The notes under the pieces: model-generated
What the model was told of the DNA's origin: nothing
Database searches by the model: none
What the model saw: the letters and a program-made list of their open reading frames with translations, nothing else
Source of the DNA: a virus
DNA length: 41,708 nt
Direction: 5' to 3' (one strand)
IMG/VR virus record: IMGVR_UViG_3300009702_000044
Span: 1 to 41,708 of that record
Shown: positions 31,512 to 40,012 of the stretch, piece by piece
Layout of the letters: each line of letters opens with the position of its first letter
Numbering within the stretch: the first letter of the stretch is position 1
Position numbers and translations under genes: made by a program

Positions 31512-31961
31512 TTACTCAGCTTTGTACAACAGCGTCAGACCAATCTTGCCGGTCGTTGCACCAGTCGCCGGAGCGGTTGATACAGTAATACCGACATAAC
31601 GCTCAGTCTGCGTTGAGGCAATGCGCGCACCCGCGACATCATCCATGCGGGCAATACCACCAGCCTGAGCTATGGTACTGACCTTAATGAACGCATCAAC
31701 GTCACCGCCGATGATCCCGACGTTAAGAGCAATGGTCGGAGTTGCATTGCTATCCAGATCATCCGAATCGACAATGACATCAACAGGTACATGCCCTGCG
31801 GGTAACTTCACCATTTGCAGCACGTCGTTAAGGACCAACGCGCCGATACCATCAACGGCAAGATCAAACTCACCACGAACAGCAATTACCTCACCGTAAC
31901 CGTCACCGGTAACCGCGGGGTTTTGGTCGCTTGCTGCAGCGACTGTATATGTAGCAGACAT
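31512..31961 (-). CDS. Predicted capsid decoration / head structural protein
   Basis: The 149-residue, Ala/Val/Asp-rich, beta-type protein (MSATYTVAAASDQNPAVTGDGYGEVIAVRGEFDLAVDGIGALVLNDVLQMVKLPAGHVPVDVIVD...) ends GATTGKIGLTLLYKAE. Its place right after the coat gene, its size and lack of charge clusters fit a decoration or head-stabilising protein. GGAGGT lies upstream of the ATG. It is isolated by terminators on both sides, which allows its level to be set separately. Confidence 0.65.
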   Translation of the reverse strand: MSATYTVAAASDQNPAVTGDGYGEVIAVRGEFDLAVDGIGALVLNDVLQMVKLPAGHVPVDVIVDSDDLDSNATPTIALNVGIIGGDVDAFIKVSTIAQAGGIARMDDVAGARIASTQTERYVGITVSTAPATGATTGKIGLTLLYKAE

Positions 31962-31981
31962 AAGACTAACCTCCAGATTTT

Positions 31982-32014
31982 AAAAGTAAGAACGGGGCCA
32001 TTTCTGACCCCGTT
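31982..32014 (-). terminator. Terminator-like hairpin after the coat gene
   Basis: The seven-base stem AACGGGG/CCCCGTT is followed on the minus strand by TCTTACTTTT, an imperfect T-tract. It may attenuate rather than stop transcription. Confidence 0.65.
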
Positions 32015-32032
32015 ATTGGTTATTGCTACAGA

Positions 32033-33139
32033 TTAGCCAGGATCGGCAGCAGCAGCTTCCACGGCGATCACGCCGAAGTCCTTGCCGTTATAGGTACACT
32101 TCTTAATACCGAAGATCGACGAAGTGGTGATAACAGCCTGGTTGCCGTTGTCGCGGGTCTCTTCATGCCAGTCGAAGCGCAGACCAGTACCAGGAGAACC
32201 GAATGCACACACTGCGCCCTGTGCACCCATGAACAACGCGCGTGCAGCACCGACGTTACTGCCGGCACCATAATCACTGAAGCGGATCACGCTCTTGTGA
32301 CTATGAAGCACCACGTTGTTGTGCATGCCCAGACCGCCCTTGAAGATCGGAGACTTCCGACCTTCAGCCGTTGCGGTAGATTTTTGGATTTCCAGCCAGT
32401 TTTGCGCGCCGGTACCTGTACGCAGGTCATATTCCTGCCAGGGGTTCATCACCATGACGTAATGCTCTTCGCCATCGATCATCACCGGTTGGATCTGAGG
32501 GGTTTCCTCGGTACCACCACCCATCATCGTGGCGCGAGCGACACAACGATCAATCGTAGTGGTAGACATCTTGTCCGTCGCGGCGAGAGACGCCTTACTG
32601 GTTGCCGAACCTGCATACATAACGTGATCTGTGTCAGGCGCAGTGAACGAGTTGTTTGCACGACCCGCATACGAAGTACCGAAGATGAACCCGGTATTTA
32701 CACCGCGAGAGCCAGACAGGTACATGAAGAACAGCTCATCGAACATACGAGCCCACCAGTCAGACTGGCGACGACGTGCGATGGTACGCAGATCATGCAA
32801 GGTACGCTTGCGGGTCATCTTGCCACCGGTATTCACACCACCGCGGGCCTGATCAATATACACGTTGTCCGTGTAAGTCTTCAGATCCTCTTCCTTACCT
32901 TCGAGAGTTTGATCACCCTCAACCGGCTCCATTTTCAGCTGCACGGACAGGTCATAAGTGATCTGGTCGCCGGCCTCACTTTCCAAATGCGGCAGCATCT
33001 GGATCGGCATGGATGTTTCCGGGCCTGTGCCCATGAACTTCTTACCGAAATAGCCTTTCTTGGCGGTGTCGACGGCCAGGCCGACAGAGAACTTTTTAAC
33101 CGCCTTGGCATCATTTAAGCCAACAATGGTCTTAGCCAT
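32033..33139 (-). CDS. Major capsid protein, N4-gp56 / DUF4043 type
   Basis: The 368-residue coat protein has the recognisable block GDQTLEGKEEDLKTYTDNVYIDQARGGVNTGGKMTRKRTLHDLRTIARRRQSDWWARMFDE (about residues 75-140) of the N4-gp56 coat family. Other parts include EEHYVMVMNPWQEYDLRTGTGAQNW and the C-terminal GVIAVEAAAADPG. It should build the icosahedral shell. I use the ATG at 33139 (MAKTIVGLND) with AAAGGTG upstream; the frame opens at 33148. It follows the scaffold and CsrA-like genes and a 75-base gap with two hairpins. Confidence 0.9.
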   Translation of the reverse strand: MAKTIVGLNDAKAVKKFSVGLAVDTAKKGYFGKKFMGTGPETSMPIQMLPHLESEAGDQITYDLSVQLKMEPVEGDQTLEGKEEDLKTYTDNVYIDQARGGVNTGGKMTRKRTLHDLRTIARRRQSDWWARMFDELFFMYLSGSRGVNTGFIFGTSYAGRANNSFTAPDTDHVMYAGSATSKASLAATDKMSTTTIDRCVARATMMGGGTEETPQIQPVMIDGEEHYVMVMNPWQEYDLRTGTGAQNWLEIQKSTATAEGRKSPIFKGGLGMHNNVVLHSHKSVIRFSDYGAGSNVGAARALFMGAQGAVCAFGSPGTGLRFDWHEETRDNGNQAVITTSSIFGIKKCTYNGKDFGVIAVEAAAADPG

Positions 33140-33184
33140 GAGTATCACCTTTCATGTTGAAGGCACTCATGCGCCGATATTGAA

Positions 33185-33233
33185 GAAGGATGCTCTTGCG
33201 TCCTTCGGAGTGGTTAAGCTCTCGGGCTTAACC
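33185..33233 (-). promoter_or_regulatory. Two RNA hairpins between the CsrA-like and coat genes
   Basis: Hairpin A (33212-33233) has a perfect eight-base stem GGTTAAGC/GCTTAACC and a six-base loop, and spans the stop codon of the CsrA-like gene. Hairpin B (33185-33206) pairs GAAGGA with TCCTTC around a ten-base loop. Neither has a T-tract, so they look like RNA processing or translational control elements rather than terminators. Confidence 0.55.
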
Positions 33234-33411
33234 CATTCATTGAGGCAACATGCCTCGATGTTTTTTGTGAAACCTTTTTAACCGGGATCGACCGGTCAGC
33301 GTCCACTTTAACGCGCATAACAGAACCCGTTTTCTCTTCCAGGGTGATCATTACGCGAGAGTGGTCCACATCAAGGATGTCACCCGGTTTTAAGTCAAGA
33401 AAAAGAGCCAT
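33214..33411 (-). CDS. CsrA-like small protein in the capsid operon
   Basis: The 65-residue product (MALFLDLKPGDILDVDHSRV, then MITLEEKTGSVMRVKVDADR and SIPVKKVSQK) follows the CsrA/RsmA strand pattern: L-x-L-K-x-G-D, hydrophobic beta strands, G-x-x-x-R-V-x-V-x-A, then V-x-R/K. CsrA dimers bind GGA-containing hairpins to control translation. The Arg used for RNA contact in CsrA (VHREE) is replaced by Lys (VKKVS). It sits between scaffold and coat genes, with its ATG overlapping the scaffold stop as TAATG. It could tune the scaffold-to-coat ratio or host mRNAs. Homology is by eye only. Confidence 0.55.
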   Translation of the reverse strand: MALFLDLKPGDILDVDHSRVMITLEEKTGSVMRVKVDADRSIPVKKVSQKTSRHVASMNGLSPRA

Positions 33412-34460
33412 TATGATCTGTAGTAGCGTTCCTGTTGTTCGGGAGACAGACGATTAACCGCCGCCTCCAATTCCATGCCATTGAGTGAGTCCAGCCCAGC
33501 AAACTCGCCGCCACTGGTATCAGTACCGTCGGCCGCAGGCAAGCCGCCCAACGTGACAACTTTTTCCTTACCCTGTTTCGCGGCCCGGCGCGCTTCCAGT
33601 TCGTCCTTTGCCTTACTTTCCTTGTTCGGGGTTTCCTCGCTCGTCGTATCGGCGTTATCACTCGTGGTGTTTCCACCAATCATGTCAGTAACGCGCCGGT
33701 GCGCTTCTTGCAGAATGTCGGTACCGCTGGTATTAGCAAAACCATCATCACGGGCCACTTCCTTGACCGCCTCATTGAATGCGGCGAATAACACGCCATT
33801 GTCTTCGTAGACCTTCGCGGCATCACTGGCGAAGAACATATCCTGCTCGTTCTGCCACATTTGCTCGGCATTTTGCTGATTGATTTCCTGGTACATCTCA
33901 GCCTTGGCGACGGCGCTATTCAACGCCTCACGCTCTTGCATCAATGCAATATTGGCCGTTTGGAATTCCTTGGCCGTAATATCGCCCTGGTCCAGCTGAT
34001 CACCCAGCTCTTCCATGCGGGTGCCGATGTCGTCCATCTTGGCCTGATACTCTTCAGGTTCAGGAGCATCGGCTTTGAACTGCGGCAGGAACTGTTTGTT
34101 GTCTGCGTCAGCCTTCGCGGCCGTGTCTAGCTCGCCAGCATCGTCTCCAGCTTCAGCCTCGCCTTCCCCCGTTGTTTCTTCTTCCGTCGTTTCGTCAGTT
34201 GTTTCATCTGCCTCAGAAGTCGTGTCGCCTTCCTCCGCCGTGGTGTCATCTGTCTTGTCGTCCGTGGTGTCGTCGTCTTCCGCTTTGACTTCCAGCTCGT
34301 CGGTGTCGACCAGCTCATCAGTAATATCAGACTCGTCATCGATGACATCTTCACCGACACCATCACCCAGGGCGGCGATTTCGGTTTCGGTCAGGCCAGC
34401 CGTTTCCATTTCCTCGGCGGTAAATTCGGGCGTTGTTTCTTCTGTATTGTCGGTGGTCAT
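33411..34460 (-). CDS. Scaffolding protein (acidic)
   Basis: The 349-residue protein has an extremely acidic, Thr-rich N-terminal third (many DDE, TTEE and EADETTDE runs). A helical, coiled-coil-forming middle follows (DDIGTRMEELGDQLDQGDITAKEFQTANIALMQEREALNSAVAKAEMYQEI). A charged C-terminus with SKAKDELEARRAAKQGKEKVVTLGG ends the protein. It lies between portal and coat, as scaffolds do. It would template procapsid assembly and leave before or during packaging. ATGA couples it to the portal gene. Confidence 0.75.
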   Translation of the reverse strand: MTTDNTEETTPEFTAEEMETAGLTETEIAALGDGVGEDVIDDESDITDELVDTDELEVKAEDDDTTDDKTDDTTAEEGDTTSEADETTDETTEEETTGEGEAEAGDDAGELDTAAKADADNKQFLPQFKADAPEPEEYQAKMDDIGTRMEELGDQLDQGDITAKEFQTANIALMQEREALNSAVAKAEMYQEINQQNAEQMWQNEQDMFFASDAAKVYEDNGVLFAAFNEAVKEVARDDGFANTSGTDILQEAHRRVTDMIGGNTTSDNADTTSEETPNKESKAKDELEARRAAKQGKEKVVTLGGLPAADGTDTSGGEFAGLDSLNGMELEAAVNRLSPEQQERYYRS

Positions 34461-36658
34461 TGTGGTGTTTCCTCTTGGTCAAGGCCGTTGATTAATGCGT
34501 CGGCGGCCGGGGCCAGATTGGGGTCCAACTTCATCTCCTTAATCAGCTCCACCGCCTTCTCCATCGTGGCTACTCGCTTGCTCTGCGAATCGAACTGTTT
34601 GCTGTCAGCCTCTGCCTCCAGTTTCTTCACTTTGGCCAGCTGCTCTTTCAGAGCGACCATCATTTGTTGCCGGGCCATATCGGCCTGCTCTTGTTCGGCC
34701 TGTTGCTGTGCTGCAACGCGCTGTTGCTCTTCCGGATCGTCCTGATTCTCAGGGTCAGACTGTCCGTTGATCTTGCGGATGCGCGATACCATTTCGTCCT
34801 TGCCCTGGATGTCACTCATTTCAAACACCAGATCCAGCAGCTGTAGAGCAATCTGGCTATCCAGGCTGCTAATCATGTTCATCATCTGCTCGAACATGGC
34901 CACGCGGACAGACTCGCGCCAGTCCTGCTCACCGATAACAAAGTCAGCCTTACTGTTGGCGATGTCATTCTCCAGACCGCTACCATCAGCAACCGGGTAA
35001 TTGATCTTCGTGAATTCAGGAACGTTGCGGTCGTCCGTAATTCGGATCACCTTCGGATAATCGTAATACTGCTCGATCAGGCTTAGTTGCTTCTCGCCCT
35101 GTAACTGGATGGCATGACGGAGATTGTCGAACAGCTCCGCCGTAACCGTGCTGCCTTGTTCCTGCCGGGCGCGTATTGCCTTGCCGCTGGTGGCGTTTGT
35201 TTCTTGCCCAAGGTTCTCACCGGTAACGCCAGACACGCTGCGAATGTAATCGCCATCAGCGCGCTCCAGCATGATGTGCTCTTCGGCCAGCGTCGTGTCG
35301 TTGTGGATATCTAACGCCAGACCAATGTTCTTCTCGATAATCCCCGCAGGATCCGCCGCCTCTTCTCGCAACGCCTCCAAGTCGTCAACGGCACCCTTAT
35401 CCATAATGATGCGATTGGTGGACAGGATGTAAAGCGCCTTGGAGCGGCGTTTGTTCAAATCTTCCTGCGGGTCACGGCAGGAACGGATCACGCCGTATGC
35501 CGTGTTATCCCGACCGCGGCGATAACCCCATATTGGCGTGAATGGGAACCGGTCATGCTTATACGGGCTACGCAGGTTCTGTAACAGAGCGCCCTTCACA
35601 AACACAGCGCAGTGCATCATCATCCGCGTGGAATTGGTGACGTTGGCGAGGCCACTATCAACCGCATCCTGCATGGCGGGCACATTGGGATTGAACTCTT
35701 GGCCATGATGGCCCGCTAACGCACCTTCCTGCTCTTCGTCCAATACCGCATAACGGTCGATATGGAAGAACTCACAGGTACAGGGCTTGCGATACCAGGC
35801 CTCGATCAACTTAACCCGAGCCCTCCGGTTCTGTACCGTGCCGGATACATTGTCGATGGTTGTGCGCCGGCCAACATTCCGGCCTTGTGAGTCTGCATTG
35901 TAATAAAGCGCAGTCTCAAAGAATTCATCTTCGTCTGTTGGCATGAGGTAATGGTGTTCTGCCTTCGCCCGCAGCTCATACTCACGATCGGGGAAATTTG
36001 CAACTGCAATATCCATATCGACCCACTTTTCACGGAATATGAACCGGGAATCACTCATATCGCGTTGCGAGCCAAGCGGGTCGTACCACATATTCCGCCA
36101 GGACTCGTAGCGACTAAAGAGCGGCTCATCACCGAACTTCGGATCCTGTGCGCCATCTTCTAACCAGCCAACACCGACCTTGGCGGCATCGGCGAATGCT
36201 TGTGAACGTTGAAACGGTACCTTGTTCACATCAGAGACGAACTTCAGCACCTTCGTTTTGTTATTGGCGCTTTGCACATCGGCGTCATTGCGCGGAAATA
36301 CATTCCAATCAACGCGCGTGCGGCGCTCGGTGCCGAGGATCCAATCAATCGCGGGCTTCGTCTCATTGAAGACGAGCGCAGGCTGGCCACGGCTCTCTAA
36401 TTCGTATTTGTCCTCGTCAGCCCATTGCAGCCCATCGTAAAAGTCATCATCGATGGCCTGTTCATAGCGATTGACCGACTGGATAATACGGGTCTGCTCA
36501 TACCACTCATCCAGCTGCGAAAGAATTCGCTGATTTTCTTCACTGTCCAGGGCATGCGCCGGTGATTCTGTTGTCTCGCCGTCTTCTTCCAGGGACAGCT
36601 CCCAGTCCATCGGGTCATGCGGCGTCTGCGCCTTGACGTTCTCCATGCCTGTGGCCAT
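34457..36658 (-). CDS. Portal protein, P22 type
   Basis: The 733-residue protein is close to the length of P22 portal. It has the characteristic early block QTRIIQSVNRYEQAIDDDFYDGLQWADEDKYELESRGQPALVFNETKPAIDWILGTERRTRVDW. Later it has NGVI-type sequence (YGVIRSCRDPQEDLNKRRSKALYILSTNRIIMDKGAVDDLE) and ENLGQETNATSGKAIRARQEQG, all typical of P22-like portals. A Gln/Glu-rich C-terminal tail (EEQQRVAAQQQAEQEQADMARQQ) forms the barrel-like coiled coil. It makes the dodecameric DNA channel with TerL. The start overlaps the upstream gene as TAATG. Confidence 0.9.
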   Translation of the reverse strand: MATGMENVKAQTPHDPMDWELSLEEDGETTESPAHALDSEENQRILSQLDEWYEQTRIIQSVNRYEQAIDDDFYDGLQWADEDKYELESRGQPALVFNETKPAIDWILGTERRTRVDWNVFPRNDADVQSANNKTKVLKFVSDVNKVPFQRSQAFADAAKVGVGWLEDGAQDPKFGDEPLFSRYESWRNMWYDPLGSQRDMSDSRFIFREKWVDMDIAVANFPDREYELRAKAEHHYLMPTDEDEFFETALYYNADSQGRNVGRRTTIDNVSGTVQNRRARVKLIEAWYRKPCTCEFFHIDRYAVLDEEQEGALAGHHGQEFNPNVPAMQDAVDSGLANVTNSTRMMMHCAVFVKGALLQNLRSPYKHDRFPFTPIWGYRRGRDNTAYGVIRSCRDPQEDLNKRRSKALYILSTNRIIMDKGAVDDLEALREEAADPAGIIEKNIGLALDIHNDTTLAEEHIMLERADGDYIRSVSGVTGENLGQETNATSGKAIRARQEQGSTVTAELFDNLRHAIQLQGEKQLSLIEQYYDYPKVIRITDDRNVPEFTKINYPVADGSGLENDIANSKADFVIGEQDWRESVRVAMFEQMMNMISSLDSQIALQLLDLVFEMSDIQGKDEMVSRIRKINGQSDPENQDDPEEQQRVAAQQQAEQEQADMARQQMMVALKEQLAKVKKLEAEADSKQFDSQSKRVATMEKAVELIKEMKLDPNLAPAADALINGLDQEETPQ

Positions 36659-37008
36659 TACTGAATCAATCCACTGACATCGACAGACTCACCGTTAATG
36701 GTGACGTTGATATCTTCCGGGGTAGGTAGCTTTCCGGCAGCCAGATCCTCGGGTGGGAATGCCACTAAATCATCCAGTCCGTCCAGGATCGTGTCGCATA
36801 TCTTCACCAGCTCAGATTTGACATAGGGAACCAGCCCCAACGTATCGGCGCATTTCATCGCCATTTCCATCAGGTATGCGTCATCGGTGTACTTGTAGGC
36901 AGACGACAAGCCAACAACAAAGGCAGCGCCATTATTGAAACGCTTGCGCGCCAATATCATCGCCGGCTCTTCGTTAATGTGTTGATAAAATCGCTTTACG
37001 CTTGCCAT
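36658..37008 (-). CDS. Small hypothetical protein between terminase and portal
   Basis: The 116-residue mainly helical protein (MASVKRFYQHINEEPAMILARKRFNNGAAFVVGLSSAYKYTDDAYLMEMAMKCADTLGLVPYVKSELVKICD...) ends in a beta strand (DINVTINGESVDVSGLIQ). Proteins of this pattern recur between terminase and portal genes of related podoviruses, but I know no function. It is preceded by a terminator and coupled to the portal gene by TAATG. Confidence 0.65.
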   Translation of the reverse strand: MASVKRFYQHINEEPAMILARKRFNNGAAFVVGLSSAYKYTDDAYLMEMAMKCADTLGLVPYVKSELVKICDTILDGLDDLVAFPPEDLAAGKLPTPEDINVTINGESVDVSGLIQ

Positions 37009-37018
37009 ATTGACCTCA

Positions 37019-37051
37019 TAAAAAAAGCCCGGTTACCGAAGCAACCAGGCT
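37019..37051 (-). terminator. Terminator after the large terminase gene
   Basis: The stem AGCCCGGTT/AACCAGGCT (one mismatch) with loop ACCGAAGC is followed by seven T on the minus strand. Confidence 0.8.
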
Positions 37052-37084
37052 CTCTTGCTGTTGACCACGCTGAGGCCACCAACT

Positions 37085-38590
37085 TCAGCGCGTTCTCCAA
37101 CTCTTTTTTCGCTTCTTCTGCTTGGTCGCAGGAGGCGCGCCGTACCCGCGGGCAAATTGCTCAAACGCATCGTTCGGATGGCTTGCCCAGTTGTGTAACG
37201 GGGCGCTCTTGTAAGCGCCCAGCTTGTCGTCCCATTCGCGCTGGTAGTTATCCAGACCGTCAATGCCTTCACTGCAGTTTGTTTTATCAATCCAGCAGGT
37301 CGGCAATACATCACGCACCGCTTGGTGCGCCTCACCCTTCTCGTTTACCCTCGGTACCACCTCAACCTTAAAGCCCAGTCCTTGCAGTACCTGGGCGCGG
37401 GTCTTGTTGTCTGCGCGGGTGTAATCAACCACCTCCGCATCGTGTGGCAGGTAACAAGTGCCATAAACATAGCCCTTTTCCTGCAACCACTTGGCGTAGA
37501 ACTGGATGCTCTCGCCGCTGTTCGAGTAATACTCGATAAACCGGTTGGCCATGCCTGCACGCTGCATGAGCCATATTGAATTCTGATCGTTGCGGCCAAT
37601 ATCCCAAAACGTGTCAACAACCAGCTTCGGATCGTATGGCACGTCACAGATACGATGATTCTTGCGCAGCCATAACATCTGCCGGGCGTAATACGCGCCA
37701 TCGATAGCCTGCTCGAACGCCTCATCGGGTGTCGATGGGTGCTCCTGTTTCATGCTGTCCTGCTGTACGGCTTCCTTTTTGACGTACCAGGCGCGTTGGT
37801 AATCGTCCAGCTTGATGCCGTGCTCATCTTCCAGCGTCTGGAAGTAGTCGGCCATGTCCTTGGTGACTGTGATCCCTTTCGGGTCTGTGCGGTAACTGCC
37901 CTTCTTCCACCACGGGAAGAAGAAAAACTTGTAATCGAGTTTTGTGAGTTCAAGGCCTTCGGCCAATGCCTTGCGCGCTGCATCCACCAGCTTGTAGAAC
38001 GGCCCGCTTTTGCCCTCGGCCGTGCTCTCGATGAACACAAAGCAGCCCTCATGTACCGTGTTCAATGAACCGGTGACAATTTCCTTGGCCTTTTCAGGGA
38101 ACCGGCGACATATCTTGCCGAATTCGGAAATATGCAGGTACTGCAACGTACCAGACCGCATCGAGGTACCGACACGAATACTGCTATTGTTAGCCAGTAA
38201 CAACTCTCCGGCGTCATTTTTAGTGGCCGGGCGCTCCGCTTTCAACCACTCAGGGAGGTTGTCATACGCAAACTTTATCTTATCTCGAAAAAATACCGCT
38301 GCGTCTTCCCGGTTGTGAGCAATGACACCAGCGCGCACGTTACTGTTAAATAGACAGCGGTCCAGGATGAATATCTGGATGAACGTGGTAAACCCAAGCT
38401 GCCGGGCCTTCAAAACCAACGACAAATACCACATGTTGTTGTAAAACATGCGCTGTGCCCAGTTGGGCTTGAATTTTATCTTCTTGCCGCTCTCATCCAT
38501 GATCCAGTAGAGGTTATTCAGTCTCCACCACTCATCACTGAGCTTTTCCTTAATCCGGGCTGCCGTCTGGGAGTCCGGTTTGGTTTCCAT
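37085..38590 (-). CDS. terL: Terminase large subunit
   Basis: The 501-residue DNA-packaging motor and nuclease. The ATPase domain has a variant Walker A (LKARQLGFTT, residues about 60-69), typical of the P22/Sf6 group. Walker B plus catalytic Glu lies in CFVFIESTAEG (about 170-182). The RNase H-like nuclease domain begins with FWDIGRNDQNSIW (about 330) and continues to GIDGLDNYQREWDDKLGAYKSAPLHNWASHPNDAFEQFARG. It overlaps the small subunit gene by 41 bases. It should cut concatemeric DNA and drive it through the portal. Confidence 0.92.
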   Translation of the reverse strand: METKPDSQTAARIKEKLSDEWWRLNNLYWIMDESGKKIKFKPNWAQRMFYNNMWYLSLVLKARQLGFTTFIQIFILDRCLFNSNVRAGVIAHNREDAAVFFRDKIKFAYDNLPEWLKAERPATKNDAGELLLANNSSIRVGTSMRSGTLQYLHISEFGKICRRFPEKAKEIVTGSLNTVHEGCFVFIESTAEGKSGPFYKLVDAARKALAEGLELTKLDYKFFFFPWWKKGSYRTDPKGITVTKDMADYFQTLEDEHGIKLDDYQRAWYVKKEAVQQDSMKQEHPSTPDEAFEQAIDGAYYARQMLWLRKNHRICDVPYDPKLVVDTFWDIGRNDQNSIWLMQRAGMANRFIEYYSNSGESIQFYAKWLQEKGYVYGTCYLPHDAEVVDYTRADNKTRAQVLQGLGFKVEVVPRVNEKGEAHQAVRDVLPTCWIDKTNCSEGIDGLDNYQREWDDKLGAYKSAPLHNWASHPNDAFEQFARGYGAPPATKQKKRKKSWRTR

Positions 38591-39131
38591 CGATTTCGTC
38601 CAATATGTTGGTGAGGCCTATTGTTCCGCTGTGTTCGGTTTGGACTTTCTCGCCGTATTTCTTCGGATTTTCCTTGCTTGCTTGCCACTTAAACGCATCC
38701 AGCATCAATCTCCCAAACTGGACGGATTGTGCTGTCATGGTCTTAACAACCTCGCCGTCTAGCACCAGCGGTAATCCGTCGACCATCAACGGCGTCATAA
38801 CCTTATCTTCGAGTTCTTCTTCAAGCTGCTCAAACCGAAACTCGCGCCTTAATTCACATGCACGCGCGTATTGGTCACGAAAAATCTTGTATTCAGCGTC
38901 GGGATTATCAGAGTCCCCTTTAGCCAACCAATGGAATACTGCGGTTTTCGATGGCATATCGTCTGCTGCACACACTTTTCTCAGAGAATTGCCAGCCATC
39001 ATGCGACAACATATCTCCATTCCAAGCTCAGGCGTGAAGTCAGAAGGTCTGCCGAGCTTCTTTGTTACCTTTTTACGGCCAACACTCTTCTTAACCGCCT
39101 TCTTCTTTGCGGTTTTCTTCTTTACTGCCAT
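38550..39131 (-). CDS. terS: Terminase small subunit
   Basis: The 193-residue protein starts with a basic tail (MAVKKKTAKKKAVKKSVGRKKVTKKLGRPSDFTPELG). A helix-turn-helix follows (GNSLRKVCAADDMPSKTAVFHWLAKG, about residues 50-75), and then a coiled-coil oligomerisation part (CELRREFRFEQLEEELEDKV). The C-terminus (KASKENPKKYGEK-like KWQASKENPKKYGEKVQTEHSG) is a known feature of this terminase small-subunit family. It would recognise the packaging site. It lies directly upstream of and overlapping terL. Confidence 0.85.
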   Translation of the reverse strand: MAVKKKTAKKKAVKKSVGRKKVTKKLGRPSDFTPELGMEICCRMMAGNSLRKVCAADDMPSKTAVFHWLAKGDSDNPDAEYKIFRDQYARACELRREFRFEQLEEELEDKVMTPLMVDGLPLVLDGEVVKTMTAQSVQFGRLMLDAFKWQASKENPKKYGEKVQTEHSGTIGLTNILDEIDGNQTGLPDGSPD

Positions 39132-39163
39132 GATTAGTTACCATTGGTGGTGGTATGGATTAT

Positions 39164-39187
39164 AAAAAAACCGACCTGCCATCGGCC
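39164..39187 (-). terminator. Weak terminator upstream of terS
   Basis: A short stem CCGA/TCGG with possible extension is followed by seven T on the minus strand. It lies between the oxygenase gene and terS. Confidence 0.55.
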
Positions 39188-39236
39188 TGGGGAGGGAGAT
39201 ACCGATTACTACGACAGGCCGGCAAAACAGGAGCGA

Positions 39237-39803
39237 TTAGCTCAGTAGTTTGATGTCCACGATAATATGGGTACGGGGCTCAACGCCGCGATTAACAACA
39301 GAATGAACCTGTTTGTTGTCAATCCACCAGACTTGGCCAGGTTTCATGTATTCAACCTTGTCACCGCATTGAAACATTACATCTTCAGCATCCACGACAA
39401 TGTGGAACCGGTCATAATGGAGCGGCATATCTCCCTCGTCAGAGTGGGAATCGATAGCTCCACCTGGCGCCAGTCGGGCGATCACCACCCGGCCGAGCCG
39501 TTCCCCGGCCACGGCGCTCATCAGACGCATTACCTGGCTGCGGACGGTTTGGAATCTCGCATAAGCCTCTGTGTCTTCCGCTTCCAGCGAGTTATGGAAC
39601 ACATCCCGAATCTTCTCAGGATCCTCCATATCAAACACACCGGGCGGCATGCGCAGATAAATCGCTTGTGTGTCTTTGTGCGGACTGCCCGGATAATCTT
39701 CACGCAGAGACCATTGACCGAACAACTCGGCATTGCGCTCAATATCGAGCCGCGTAGACACAAGAGCGCCCGCATCCATATCGTACAGACCCACTAAACT
39801 CAT
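39237..39803 (-). CDS. Aspartyl/asparaginyl beta-hydroxylase-like 2OG-Fe(II) oxygenase
   Basis: The 188-residue protein has the double-stranded beta-helix core of AspH-type oxygenases. The first iron-ligand region is LAPGGAIDSHSDEGDMPLHYDRFHIVVD, where H-x-D-type ligands precede HYDRFHI. The distal part is VEYMKPGQVWWIDNKQVHSVVNRGVEPRTHIIVD, with the second His and the Arg for 2-oxoglutarate. It could hydroxylate a phage or host protein or peptide. I use the ATG at 39803 with GGGGAGG upstream; a longer frame to 39854 runs into a terminator hairpin. It stands alone between terminators. Confidence 0.8.
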   Translation of the reverse strand: MSLVGLYDMDAGALVSTRLDIERNAELFGQWSLREDYPGSPHKDTQAIYLRMPPGVFDMEDPEKIRDVFHNSLEAEDTEAYARFQTVRSQVMRLMSAVAGERLGRVVIARLAPGGAIDSHSDEGDMPLHYDRFHIVVDAEDVMFQCGDKVEYMKPGQVWWIDNKQVHSVVNRGVEPRTHIIVDIKLLS

Positions 39804-39827
39804 ATCATCCTCCCCAGGAAATAGGCA

Positions 39828-39863
39828 TAAAAAAGCCCCGGAACCTTTCGGCACCAGGGCTTT
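39828..39863 (-). terminator. Strong terminator upstream of the oxygenase gene
   Basis: The hairpin AAAGCCC..GG / CC..GGGCTTT with loop CTTTCGGCA is followed by T-rich sequence on the minus strand. It closes the transcript coming from the regulator-side genes. The 150 bases to its right (39864-40012) are A/T-rich and hold no gene; a leftward promoter could lie there but I cannot point to clear boxes. Confidence 0.8.
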
Positions 39864-40012
39864 GCAGTCAAAAATATCACTCTACTAAAAAGGTTAGCAT
39901 ATAGACCTAAAAATGTATAGTCAGAAATTGAAATTTCTTTCAGTGGTCTCTAAGGCCCGGTATAGAACACGTTATTCCAAACACCAGTACCCTCACTAAC
40001 CCCTGAATAGCA

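Noticed and set aside
32165-33118. 317-codon plus-strand ORF antisense to the coat gene
   Set aside because: It is a shadow of the coat gene: no ribosome site, odd composition (Cys/His/Thr-rich) and no recognisable domain. The same applies to long plus-strand ORFs over the giant gene, for example 12993-13691 and 9094-9666.
39804-39854. Longer N-terminus of the oxygenase
   Set aside because: The extra codons overlap the terminator hairpin at 39828-39863. The ATG at 39803 has GGGGAGG.
39864-40012. Promoter in the A/T-rich gap left of the regulator genes
   Set aside because: TATACAT- and TATATG-like strings occur but no -35 box at proper spacing, so no promoter is called.
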